Shown: positions 44,291 through 52,385 of the stretch, one piece after another
How the letters are laid out: each line of letters opens with the position of its first letter
How positions within the stretch are numbered: the stretch's first letter is position 1
NCBI RefSeq assembly: GCF_023276355.1
Contig: NZ_JALLPL010000001.1
Span: 1,674,001 to 1,738,000, forward strand
DNA: 64,000 nucleotides
Reading direction: 5' to 3'
Origin: Haloplanus sp. XH21
Lineage (GTDB): Archaea; Halobacteriota; Halobacteria; Halobacteriales; Haloferacaceae
The notes under the pieces: model-generated
What the model was told of the DNA's origin: nothing
The model's input: the letters and a program-made list of their open reading frames with translations, nothing else
Database searches by the model: none
Made by a program: the position numbers and the translations under genes

Positions 44291-45132
44291 CCGACGAATC
44301 TGCGGCGTCCGCCTGGTTTCGGGGCGTCGACCCCGGCGAGACGGCCGCGGCCCGCGAGGCGATCGAACACGGGCACGCGGACGAGCCAGCGGACTGGCCG
44401 GCTATCGCCGTCGACGCCGGGTTCGCGGACGACGAGGACGACTACTATCGCCGGCTCCACGACGCGACGGTGGCGGCGACCCACGAGGCCGTCCGGGAAC
44501 GCGAACAGGCCGACGACCAGCAGTTGAAACACGCGACCCGTGCCATCGAGGACATCGACCGCACCGCGAACGAACTCGCAGAGCGGGTCGCGGAGTGGGC
44601 GGGCGCCCTGTTCGACGACGTGCGAACGGGCATCCCCGGTGCGCGCGAGGTGGCCGAGCGCGACCCCGAGACGGCCGCTGAGCGCCGCGCCGTCTCGCTA
44701 GCCCAACGGGTCGCCGACCTCGACGACGAGGCCGAAGCCCTCCGGACGTTCATCGAGCGCACCGCGCCGGTCGTCGCCCCGAACCTGAGCGAAATGGCGG
44801 GGCCGGTGCTGGCCGCGCGCCTCATCGCCCTCGCCGGCGGCCTCGAAGACCTGGCGAAGATGCCCTCCGGGACGGTCCAGGTGCTCGGCGCCGAGGACGC
44901 GCTGTTCGCCCACCTCTCCGGCCGCGCGCCGTCGCCGAAACACGGCGTCATCTACACTCACGACTACGTCCACAACACCCGCCCCGAGGACCGCGGCTCG
45001 GCGGCCCGCGCGCTGGCGGGCAAACTCACTATCGCCGCGCGTATCGACCACTACGCCGGCGACCTTCGGCCGTCCGTCCACGAGGAACTCGACGAGCGCA
45101 TGGAGACCATTCGCGCGCGGGGTGAGGCGTGA
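44287..45132 (+). CDS. nop5: NOP5/NOP56 C/D box RNP core protein
   Basis: 281 residues. Coiled-coil region (about 75-165), then the Nop domain with GPVLAARLIALAGGLEDLAK and MPSGTVQVLGAEDALFAHL. It holds fibrillarin and L7Ae on C/D box guide RNAs that direct 2'-O-methylation. The stop overlaps the fibrillarin GTG (GTGA). Acidic, shortened haloarchaeal form. Confidence 0.95.
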   Translation: MTDESAASAWFRGVDPGETAAAREAIEHGHADEPADWPAIAVDAGFADDEDDYYRRLHDATVAATHEAVREREQADDQQLKHATRAIEDIDRTANELAERVAEWAGALFDDVRTGIPGAREVAERDPETAAERRAVSLAQRVADLDDEAEALRTFIERTAPVVAPNLSEMAGPVLAARLIALAGGLEDLAKMPSGTVQVLGAEDALFAHLSGRAPSPKHGVIYTHDYVHNTRPEDRGSAARALAGKLTIAARIDHYAGDLRPSVHEELDERMETIRARGEA

Positions 45133-45767
45133 GCCTCCCCGACGGCGTCGAACGCCGGACGTTCGACGGCCGCGAGCGACTCGCCACGCGCGGCAGTCCC
45201 GTGTACGGCGAGCCGACGGACGGCCCATGGCGCCTCTGGGACGCCGGACGGTCGAAACTCGGCGCCATGCTGGAACTCGGCCTCGACACCGGTCTCGCTG
45301 GCGGCGACGCCGTGCTCTATCTCGGCGCTGCCAGCGGGACGACCGTGAGCCACGTCGCCGATGTCTGTGGACCGACCTACGCCGTCGAGTTCGCGCCGCG
45401 GCCCGCGCGTGATCTCGTCGATGTCGCGGCGTCTCGCCCAACCCTCTTTCCGCTCCTCAAGGACGCCCGTCGGCCGGAGACGTACGCCCACGTCGTCGAG
45501 TCGGGGCTCGACGCCATCGTGCAGGACGTGGCCACTCGCGGCCAGGCCCGCGTCGCGACGCGAAACCGACAGTTCCTCGCCGCTGACGGCCGCCTCGTTG
45601 CCTCCATCAAAGCCCGCAGCGAGGACGTAACCGCGGAGCCCGCGGCCGTGTTCGAGGACGCGCTCGACGAGTTGCGGACGGCGTACGAAATCCTGGAGAC
45701 GGCGCGCCTGGACCGCTATCACGACGACCACCTCGCCGTGATCGCTCGCCCCCGCACCGACGACTGA
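45129..45767 (+). CDS. flpA: Fibrillarin-like rRNA 2'-O-methyltransferase
   Basis: 212 residues from the GTG at 45129. Rossmann SAM motif VLYLGAASGTTVSHVADVCG, YAVEFAPRPARDL and QDVATRGQ. Methylates rRNA and tRNA with Nop5 and guide RNA. Translationally coupled to nop5. A catalytic K-D-K-H-type arrangement is partly visible (LLKDAR, SIKARSED). Confidence 0.95.
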   Translation: MSLPDGVERRTFDGRERLATRGSPVYGEPTDGPWRLWDAGRSKLGAMLELGLDTGLAGGDAVLYLGAASGTTVSHVADVCGPTYAVEFAPRPARDLVDVAASRPTLFPLLKDARRPETYAHVVESGLDAIVQDVATRGQARVATRNRQFLAADGRLVASIKARSEDVTAEPAAVFEDALDELRTAYEILETARLDRYHDDHLAVIARPRTDD

Positions 45768-45885
45768 TCGTCGGCACCCAGGGAGGCGACTATCTTCGTT
45801 GACGTACAGCCGAGGGGATGACCCCGCGACAACGCGGTGGTATCACCCGCCAAAGCTTCTTGGGTCGACGCTCCCGACATCGCGT

Positions 45886-46560
45886 ATGGCCTTCACCGAC
45901 GACCTCCAGCCCGTCGCCGAGACCCTGTGGGACGACATCGTCGCCCACCCGATGGTGTCCCGCCTCGGCGACGGTAGCCTCGACGTCGAACCGTTCGCGT
46001 ACTGGGTGCGCCAGGACTACGTGTATCTGATCGACTACGCGCGGGTGTTCGCCCACGGCGCCGCGGCGGCGCCCACGCTGGAGCGGATGGGGACGTTCGC
46101 TGAGTTGCTCCACGAGACGCTCACCACCGAGATGGACCTTCACCGGGCCTACGCCGCCGAGTTCGGCATCAGCGAGACCGATCTCGAAGCGACCGAGCCC
46201 TCGCCGACGACCCGGGCGTACACCGACTTCCTCGTCCGGGTGGCCGCCACGGGGTCGTTCGGTGACCTCGTCGCGGCGCTCCTGCCCTGTATGTGGGGGT
46301 TCAACGAGACGGCGAAGCGCCTCGAAGCCGACGGCCTTCCCGACGATGACCGCTACGCCGAGTGGATCAGCACGTACGCCGGCGCGGAGTTCTCGGAACT
46401 CACCGCCTGGTGCAAGGACCTCCTGGACGAGGTGGCGGCCGAGGCGAGCGAGGCGGAGCGCGAGCGGTATCGCGATCTGTTCGTCACGTCCGGACGCTAC
46501 GAGTACCGGTTCTGGGACGCCGCCTGGCGCCAGGAGTCGTGGACGATCAGTCCCGAATGA
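45886..46560 (+). CDS. tenA: TenA/thiaminase-II family protein
   Basis: 224 residues from the ATG at 45886. All-helical TenA fold with WVRQDYVYLIDYARVF, the conserved cysteine in LLPCMWGFNE and glutamate in RYEYRFWDAAW. It salvages pyrimidine products for thiamine. Upstream hairpins (CCGCGacaaCGCGG at about 45831) do not match the THI-box riboswitch. Its stop overlaps the next gene by ATGA. Confidence 0.88.
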   Translation: MAFTDDLQPVAETLWDDIVAHPMVSRLGDGSLDVEPFAYWVRQDYVYLIDYARVFAHGAAAAPTLERMGTFAELLHETLTTEMDLHRAYAAEFGISETDLEATEPSPTTRAYTDFLVRVAATGSFGDLVAALLPCMWGFNETAKRLEADGLPDDDRYAEWISTYAGAEFSELTAWCKDLLDEVAAEASEAERERYRDLFVTSGRYEYRFWDAAWRQESWTISPE

Positions 46561-46835
46561 GTCACGCGGACGAACTCCGTCGGCTACGCGACCATCTCGA
46601 TGCGACCGAAGAACTCCCGGTTCGGCCGGACGCGAGTCCGTGGCTCGGCGAAGCGGCAGCCATCGCGTCGGATCTGGTGGATGCGGAGCTGCCGCCGGCG
46701 GTCGTCGCCGAGCGGGTGGAACACGTCGCGGCGCTGCTGGACGAAATAGAGACGACAGGAAATCAATCGGCGGACGAACACGTCGCTGCGGCCGAACGGC
46801 TGGCGAACCGAATCGTGACGGCAGCCGACGAGTGA
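46557..46835 (+). CDS. Small helical protein coupled to tenA
   Basis: 92 residues from the ATG at 46557, all predicted helical (DELRRLRDHLDATEELPVR, AERVEHVAALLDEIETTGN). No known motif. ATGA overlap with tenA implies co-translation. A possible partner of the TenA protein. Confidence 0.65.
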   Translation: MSHADELRRLRDHLDATEELPVRPDASPWLGEAAAIASDLVDAELPPAVVAERVEHVAALLDEIETTGNQSADEHVAAAERLANRIVTAADE

Positions 46836-46869
46836 GCGGGGACCGTCGGCAGCGTTACACCAAACCGTA

Positions 46870-47169
46870 TCAGGCCGGCGTCGCTTCTTCGATCAGCTCC
46901 GAGACGTACTGGTCTTCCCACTCGCGGCGGGCTTCGAGTTCGCGTCGTCCGCGGCGCGTCAGCGTGTAGTAGTTGGTGCGGCGGTCTCGTTGCCCTTTGT
47001 CGATGAGGCCCTTCTCGACCAGGGTGTCGAGATTGGGGTACAGCCGCCCGTGATGGATCTCGCTCTCGTAATAATCTTCGAGTTCCTCCTTGATCGCCAG
47101 CCCGTGGGGCTCGTCGAGCCCGGCGATGACATACAGGAGATCTCGCTGGAAGCCGGTCAAGTCGTGCAT
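46870..47169 (-). CDS. PadR-family transcriptional regulator
   Basis: 99 residues. Winged helix with GLAIKEELEDYYESEIHHGR, LYPNLDTLVEKGLI and the C-terminal helix RRELEARREWEDQY. Autoregulation is probable: AT-rich tatatctcgatgcttatatg (47183-47204), with a dyad of TATAT arms, lies just before the start. A cluster of palindromic-repeat residue (aaaccgtat) lies at its 3' end near 46862. Confidence 0.88.
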   Translation of the reverse strand: MHDLTGFQRDLLYVIAGLDEPHGLAIKEELEDYYESEIHHGRLYPNLDTLVEKGLIDKGQRDRRTNYYTLTRRGRRELEARREWEDQYVSELIEEATPA

Positions 47170-47434
47170 CGTCAGTTTTCGTTTATATCTCGATGCTTAT
47201 ATGACTGTCGTGAGAGGACACGATTGCACTCGACGATCCGAATCTCCCCGGAAGCGGCGCCTCGGCGAGCGAACGGCCGGGATCGCGAGTCGGCACTTCC
47301 CTCGCTTCTCGTGCGTTCGTGGGGGAACGTCACCGTCTACTGATACTGGCCAGACGGGAGGGGGGCGGTCGACTTCCGTGGCATCCGGCCGTCGTCCACG
47401 GCTTATTTAATCGGCGGCACCAAACGGAGGAGCG

Positions 47435-48517
47435 ATGGAACTCGGCTCGCGGGACGCGTTCGCGCGGATGGGGACGCTCGGCATCGAAGAGGAGTTCTAC
47501 ATCGTCGACGAGGCGGGACGGCCGACCGCGGGGATCGACGACCTGATCTACGGAAGCGAGCCGCCCGAACCGCTCGTCGACCGTCTCGATCACGAACTGT
47601 TTCAGTTCACCATTGAAACGCAGACGCCGCTCATCGAACGGCTGAGCGATGCGGCCGCCGAACTGCGAGTCGTCCGCGAGGCGCTGGTGCAACACGCCGC
47701 CGATCACGGCTACCGGATCGCCGCCGCGGGGCTGCATCCGACGGCGAAGTGGCGCGAACTCGACCACGCGACCAAAGCGCGCTACCGCGCCCAACTCGAC
47801 CGTATTCAGTATCCTCAGCACCGGAACACCACCGCCGGCCTGCACGTCCACGTCGGCGTCGACGACGCCGATAAGGCGACCTGGATCGCCAACCGGCTCC
47901 GGTGGTATCTCCCCATGCTCCTCGCGCTCTCGGCGAACTCCCCGTTCTGGAACGGCTTCGACACGGGCCTGGCCTCCGCCCGCGCCAAGATATTCGAGAA
48001 CCTCCCGAACACCGGCATCCCCACCGCGTTCGAGGATTTCGACGCCTACCAGCGGTTCGAGCGTCACATGGTCGAAACGGGATCGATCAACGACCGCGGC
48101 GAACTCTGGTTCGATGTCCGTCCTCACACCGGTCACGGCACCGTCGAAGTGCGCACGCCCGACGCCCAGGCCGACCCCGACCGCGTGCTCGCGTTCGCCG
48201 AGTACGTCCACGCGCTGGTCGTCGACCTGGGTGAGCGCTACGAGGACGGCGAGTCACTCCCCCGTCTCCGCCGGGAGTTCCTCGACGAGAACAAGTGGCG
48301 GGCCATGCGCCACGGCCACGACGCCGAGTTCGTGACACGTGCGGGCGACGACACCATCTCGCTGGCGGCCTTCGTCGACCGGGAGAGCGACCGCCTCGGC
48401 GTCGACGGGCTCCGTGCCATCCTCGACGCCCCGAGCGGCGCGGCCACCCAGCGGCGGATCCACGACGCCGACGGCGCCGACGCGCTCCGTGAATCCCTGC
48501 TCCTGCCGTCGCCGTAA
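47435..48517 (+). CDS. gshA: Glutamate-cysteine ligase, YbdK/EgtA-like
   Basis: 360 residues. N-terminal [24 protein letters not shown], and [17 protein letters not shown] are the signature of the carboxylate-amine ligase GCS2 family. It makes gamma-glutamylcysteine, the main haloarchaeal thiol. TATA-like gcttatttaat is about 30 nt upstream. No glutathione synthetase is nearby, which fits known haloarchaeal biology. Confidence 0.93.
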   Translation: MELGSRDAFARMGTLGIEEEFYIVDEAGRPTAGIDDLIYGSEPPEPLVDRLDHELFQFTIETQTPLIERLSDAAAELRVVREALVQHAADHGYRIAAAGLHPTAKWRELDHATKARYRAQLDRIQYPQHRNTTAGLHVHVGVDDADKATWIANRLRWYLPMLLALSANSPFWNGFDTGLASARAKIFENLPNTGIPTAFEDFDAYQRFERHMVETGSINDRGELWFDVRPHTGHGTVEVRTPDAQADPDRVLAFAEYVHALVVDLGERYEDGESLPRLRREFLDENKWRAMRHGHDAEFVTRAGDDTISLAAFVDRESDRLGVDGLRAILDAPSGAATQRRIHDADGADALRESLLLPSP

Positions 48518-48566
48518 TCGGAGCAAGCCTTTTACCCGCCGCGATCTGACCTTTTGGAGAGAACAC

Positions 48567-49052
48567 ATGTCCGACGACAACGACTCCGACCGGTTCGACG
48601 CGGACGACGAGGAGGACGTCTCGGCGCGCGAGCGACTGGAGGCCGAGGCCGACCGCGCCGTGACGGAGTTCGACGAGGGCATCGTCGACCTGCTGGCGTG
48701 GGTGCTGGATACGGAGACCCGCGCTCGCATCTACGTGTATCTCCGGCAGCACCCCGATTCGACGAGCGAGGAAGTCGCCGAAGGGACTGGACTCTACCCC
48801 AGCACGGTCCGGGAGGCGCTGGCCCAACTCCACGAGGAAGGCACCGTCGAGCGACACAAACGCGAGAGCGCCGGCGCCGGCAACAACCCCTACGAGTACG
48901 AGGCCATCGCGCCGAGCGATCTGGTCCGGGGTGTCGTCGGTCAGGTTCAGGACCAGTTGAACGCCGTGTTCAACCTCGACCGGGAACTGGACGCGGACGC
49001 CGACGGCACCGAGTCCGACCCCGTTCGGATCACCGTCGACGGCGAGGAGTGA
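48567..49052 (+). CDS. Winged-helix transcriptional regulator
   Basis: 161 residues from the ATG at 48567. Acidic N-terminus, then a winged helix at about 45-105 (TRARIYVYLRQHPDSTSEEV, YPSTVREALAQLHEEGTVE) and a C-terminal dimer helix (LVRGVVGQVQDQLNAVFNL). Reads as an ArsR/MarR-like haloarchaeal regulator, possibly of the flanking gshA or coaD. The target is unknown. Confidence 0.8.
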   Translation: MSDDNDSDRFDADDEEDVSARERLEAEADRAVTEFDEGIVDLLAWVLDTETRARIYVYLRQHPDSTSEEVAEGTGLYPSTVREALAQLHEEGTVERHKRESAGAGNNPYEYEAIAPSDLVRGVVGQVQDQLNAVFNLDRELDADADGTESDPVRITVDGEE

Positions 49053-49106
49053 TCCGCCCAGTGTCGAGCCGACCTTTTTAAGTCACGCCGAATCGTGGCA
49101 CCGGAT

Positions 49107-49589
49107 ATGCAGGTCGCGCTTGGCGGGACGTTCGACCCCATACACGACGGACACCGAGCGCTGTTCGAGCGCGCGTTCGAGCTCGGCGATGTCACCGTCG
49201 GTCTCACCAGTGACGACCTCGCGTCCGAGACGCGGCACGAACCGCGGCGGGTCCGACCCTTCGCCGAGCGCAAAGCGGATCTGGAACTCGAACTCGAACC
49301 GCTCGCGTCGGCCCACGACCGCGAGTACGCGATCCGACGACTCGACGAGCCGACGGGCATCGCGACCGATCCGACGTACGACGCCATCGTCGTCTCGCCG
49401 GAGACGCGTGACGGCGCCGAGAAGATCAACGAGATCCGCGCCGAGCGCGGCGTGGACCCGCTCCGCGTCGAAGTCGTCGATCACGTCCCCGCCGAGGACG
49501 GCGAACGCATCTCCTCGACGCGGATCGCCCGGGGCGAGATCGACCGCCACGGCAACCTCACGCCCGAGCGCACTCCGGAGACGGAGTAG
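49107..49589 (+). CDS. coaD: Phosphopantetheine adenylyltransferase
   Basis: 160 residues from the ATG at 49107 (MQVALGGTFDPIHDGHRALF). The HxGH-type nucleotidyl-transferase motif is HDGH and the late ISSTRIARGE matches; archaeal-type CoaD. It makes dephospho-CoA. The upstream GTG (49095) would add four residues only. A palindromic repeat follows its stop. Confidence 0.93.
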   Translation: MQVALGGTFDPIHDGHRALFERAFELGDVTVGLTSDDLASETRHEPRRVRPFAERKADLELELEPLASAHDREYAIRRLDEPTGIATDPTYDAIVVSPETRDGAEKINEIRAERGVDPLRVEVVDHVPAEDGERISSTRIARGEIDRHGNLTPERTPETE

Positions 49590-49610
49590 TAGGAATCATC
49601 GGACATCATC

Positions 49611-49690
49611 ATATGCGGTTTATTGTAAGTCAGTTCCGGTGGTTCGTCGGGACGGTCCGGCGAGAATCTCTGGACAGTTACGATCATCCC
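49611..49690. repeat. Palindromic repeat, copy C (right arm degenerate)
   Basis: Left arm atatgcggtttattgtaagt continues to ggtggttcgtc, closely like copy A. The right arm has decayed. It lies between the coaD stop and the convergent mini-TFB stop. Confidence 0.6.
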
Positions 49691-49696
49691 TAGAGG

Positions 49697-50005
49697 TCAC
49701 CACTCCGGCGCGCGGAACCCTGACTCCTCCAGCAACGCCTTCCAGCGCTGCTGGACGCTCAAGCGCGTCACGTCCATCGCCGCCGCGGCGGCGCCCTGTG
49801 ACCGCTCGTCGCCGGCGATCAACGCGCCGGCATAGAGGCTCGCGGCCGCCACGGCGGGTTTCGATCGCTCCTCGTCCGGGACGTTCGACAGGAACAGATC
49901 GACGGCGTTTGACCGCGCCTCGGCGCCCAGTTCGAGGCTGTCCGCGGCGCGGGTCAGGCGGGCAACCCACTCCTCGTTGTCGATACGGTCCCGCGCCCGA
50001 TACAT
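49697..50005 (-). CDS. Single-cyclin TFB-like protein
   Basis: 102 residues. One cyclin-fold repeat of TFB (RSNAVDLFLSNVPDEERSKP, AVAAASLYAGALIAGDERSQ, MDVTRLSVQQRWKALLEESG) but no zinc ribbon, no B-finger and no second repeat. It may bind DNA or TBP as a mini-TFB or act as a competitor; not known. Leaderless: TATAAATA (on this strand) is centred 26.5 nt before the ATG. Confidence 0.8.
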   Translation of the reverse strand: MYRARDRIDNEEWVARLTRAADSLELGAEARSNAVDLFLSNVPDEERSKPAVAAASLYAGALIAGDERSQGAAAAAMDVTRLSVQQRWKALLEESGFRAPEW

Positions 50006-50027
50006 GGGTGATGGTTCGGCTGCGTGG

Positions 50028-50035
50028 TATTTATA
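50028..50035 (-). promoter_or_regulatory. TATA box of mini-TFB gene
   Basis: TATAAATA on the minus strand, centred 26-27 nt before the start codon at 50005, so a leaderless transcript. Confidence 0.65.
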
Positions 50036-50134
50036 CTGTGTCCCGAGCAGGAGCGCATTCGTGGAACGACAGAGAGAGCGCCTCGGAGGAGTCTACGCAT
50101 CGCACATAGTGAGATAGTTACCGAACGGCGAGAA

Positions 50135-51292
50135 TTAGAGCATGTCGTCGGTCGTCTCTGCTGACCGTAGTGCTCCGATCGTGGTATAACGAAGCCCTTG
50201 CGGGTACTTCGACTCATATGGAACCGGATCTTCTAACTCGAAAAGACTCTCGGATTCGAAGCGAATAACCATCTTGTCTTCCGCTATTTTCGCGCCGTCG
50301 GCGTACTCTTCGATGGGGCGAGATAATTCGGCCTCTTCGGGCGGAACTACGTCCTTGACTGTAGCGAAGTATTTGACCTGACGTACGTCGCCAGTCACGT
50401 ACATCGCAACGTACTCGAACTCGCTTCCAATCCGAACGAATCCCCATGCGTTGTTCTCCTTGAGAAACGGTAGGCCTGACTCCTTCGTCGGGAAGACCGC
50501 GACCTTCGCGTCATCATTGCCGTCAATCTCAGTCCGCCGAATTGCCCCAGCGATATGATTTCCTGTTGGTTCGACACCGCCACTACTGCCACCGACGGGT
50601 TCGTCAGTACCCCCGCTGTCGGCGTCAATCTCCGACGCAATATCCGCGACGAGCCGGTCAATCATCTCTTTTGCCTGTGTTTCCGCGAGCGACGAGATTG
50701 AATCTGAAACCTCTTCAGCTAACGTATTCGAAAGTTCGACTGCCAATTCGTCCTTTTCGACCTCAAGAGTTCGCCGGGCTTCCCGGAGTTCGTTGATCCG
50801 GCCGAGTATCTTCCCCGATTCGCCCGACTCGATGGCGTCTTTCTCGAAGGCCGTCAGAACGGCGAGGCGGTTGGGTAGATCTTCGAGGGCTACGTCACCG
50901 ACCTTCTGTACGTCCACGTTCGAGGCGTCAACACGGCGCTGAAAGAACCGGTACTGCTTGCCGTTCGTGAGGATACCGTACGTGACGTTCTTGTTCATCA
51001 TGTACGACGACAGCTGTTCTTCGTGCTTGACCGTCAGAGCAGTGTCCGCTCCCTTGGCTTCGAGAAATGCGACTGGCGTTCCTTCCAGAATCAACGCATA
51101 ATCGACCTTGTAAGTCCGCCCGAACGCCTCGACGGAGTATTCGAGTTGAGTATTTTCCGGAATCTGCCACTCGAGCAAATCTAAAAAATCACGCAGAACA
51201 GCGGCTTTGGTGTTGGCCTCATCCATCTGCGGAGAGGAGTCGAGAACGGATTCGGATTGCTCCACGTACTCCCGAATAGCGCTCCTATTCAT
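50135..51292 (-). CDS. Orphan HSDR_N-type nuclease
   Basis: 385 residues. The N-terminal type I restriction R-subunit nuclease fold has D64 (KVDYALI), E78 and K80 (FLEAKG) and QLSSYM. A coiled-coil region (about 165-225) and a C-terminal beta domain (ESGLPFLKENNAWGFVRIGS) follow. No helicase motor and no HsdM/HsdS are present, so it is not a full type I system. Adjacent to the tRNA-Leu integration-like site. Defence is probable by family; the target is unknown. Confidence 0.82.
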   Translation of the reverse strand: MNRSAIREYVEQSESVLDSSPQMDEANTKAAVLRDFLDLLEWQIPENTQLEYSVEAFGRTYKVDYALILEGTPVAFLEAKGADTALTVKHEEQLSSYMMNKNVTYGILTNGKQYRFFQRRVDASNVDVQKVGDVALEDLPNRLAVLTAFEKDAIESGESGKILGRINELREARRTLEVEKDELAVELSNTLAEEVSDSISSLAETQAKEMIDRLVADIASEIDADSGGTDEPVGGSSGGVEPTGNHIAGAIRRTEIDGNDDAKVAVFPTKESGLPFLKENNAWGFVRIGSEFEYVAMYVTGDVRQVKYFATVKDVVPPEEAELSRPIEEYADGAKIAEDKMVIRFESESLFELEDPVPYESKYPQGLRYTTIGALRSAETTDDML

Positions 51293-51480
51293 GTTGTCCT
51301 GTCACGTCACGGGGGTAGCTTATCAAACCCTGCGAACGAACGCCCGGGGATCGGCACGTGGTAGGGCCCCGTCTCGAAACAGTATGGTAGTTGATGTATT
51401 CACGATGAACAGCCCTGCGACTTGAGTGAGTTTATAACCTTATAGTCCAAATCCGGGCACGTCGGGGAACCTACCGACGC

Positions 51481-51564
51481 GCGCGGGTAGCCAAGCCAGG
51501 AAAAGGCGCAGCGCTTAGGACGCTGTCCCGTAGGGGTCCGCCGGTTCAAATCCGGTCCCGCGCA
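51481..51564 (+). tRNA. tRNA-Leu (anticodon UAG)
   Basis: 84-nt cloverleaf. Acceptor GCGCGGG pairs with CCCGCGC, discriminator A. Anticodon stem CAGCG/CGCTG with loop CTTAGGA, anticodon UAG at 51516-51518, decodes CUN leucine. A long variable arm marks a class II tRNA. CCA is not encoded. A TATA-like tttataa (51431-51437) lies upstream, and a hairpin CGTCGG...CCGACG (51460-51479) abuts the 5' end. Confidence 0.97.
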
Positions 51565-51750
51565 TGAGCGAACGGAGTGAGCGAAGAGCAGGCACGGATT
51601 TGTGGCCCAGAGAACGAGCGGAGCGAGTTCTCGTGGTTCAAATCCGGTCCCGCGCAGTGAGGAGCGAAGCGACGAACGAGCAGGACGGGGTGAGCTCTAG
51701 AAGACGAACGGAGTGAGTCTTCTTTCGGTTCAAATCCGGTCCCGCAGCCG
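51565..51750. repeat. Extra tRNA-Leu 3' ends and hairpins (att-like)
   Basis: The tRNA 3' end (ggttcaaatccggtcccgc) recurs at about 51635-51656 and 51729-51748. Between them lie hairpins GAGAAC...GTTCTC and GAAGAC...GTCTTC around the core GARCGGAGYGA. The stems differ but pair. This looks like a stepwise attachment-site scar. No integrase is present. Confidence 0.7.
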
Positions 51751-51809
51751 TATTCGGGGATTCAGCCGCCACACGAGGTTTTATCCTCTGATTGGAGACA
51801 AACTGTGGT

Positions 51810-52340
51810 ATGGACCCCGAGGAGATCCGGAACTGGAGCGAACGCTACGACGAGGTCTATGACGGCGGTTTACAGGACATCGAAGAACATCTTCACGAGG
51901 CGCTCACCGCCCAGCAGTATCTCACCCGCGACCAACTCGAAGACGTAGTTCGGTGGAAACTGAACGGAATGCCGGGCAGACGAGGTGGAAACCTCGACAG
52001 GGTAAGAACGGTCCCTGACCAGTTCGTTCGACGGGTAAGCGAAGCCGCCCTACAGGTTGACGACCCGACTGTGCAGTTGAAGACGCTGAAATCTGTCCCC
52101 GGTATCGGGCCAGCGACCGGGACTGTCGTACTAACGTTCTATGATCCCGAGCACTACGGTATCGGTGACCGGTATATCGTCCACGAGCTCTTGGGAGAGG
52201 ACCGGATCATGCGTGTCACGGACTATCCGGACATCCTGGCAGAACTCCGCGACCGCAATCCCGGCGGGTTCGACCTGCGAACCGTCGAGAAAGCCTACTA
52301 TCAGCGATACCGGGTCGAGAACGACGTTGGAGACTGGTAG
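51810..52340 (+). CDS. Helix-hairpin-helix protein
   Basis: 176 residues from the ATG at 51810. One HhH motif (LKSVPGIGPATGTVVLTFYD) in a helical frame like base-excision glycosylases, but with a tail (EHYGIGDRYIVHELLGEDRI) of unknown role. Could bind DNA. It lies right after the tRNA repeat array and may belong to the same acquired block as the HSDR_N gene. Confidence 0.72.
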   Translation: MDPEEIRNWSERYDEVYDGGLQDIEEHLHEALTAQQYLTRDQLEDVVRWKLNGMPGRRGGNLDRVRTVPDQFVRRVSEAALQVDDPTVQLKTLKSVPGIGPATGTVVLTFYDPEHYGIGDRYIVHELLGEDRIMRVTDYPDILAELRDRNPGGFDLRTVEKAYYQRYRVENDVGDW

Positions 52341-52385
52341 CCCGAAGAAGCGTAGCAACCGGACGCTTCGACTACAAACGCTCAC

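Noticed and set aside
45790-45885. THI-box (TPP) riboswitch before tenA
   Set aside because: Hairpins are present but the conserved TPP motifs (CTGAGA, ACCTGA-type) are missing.
51541-51750. CRISPR array
   Set aside because: Repeats are copies of the tRNA 3' end, only three, with unequal spacers and no cas genes.
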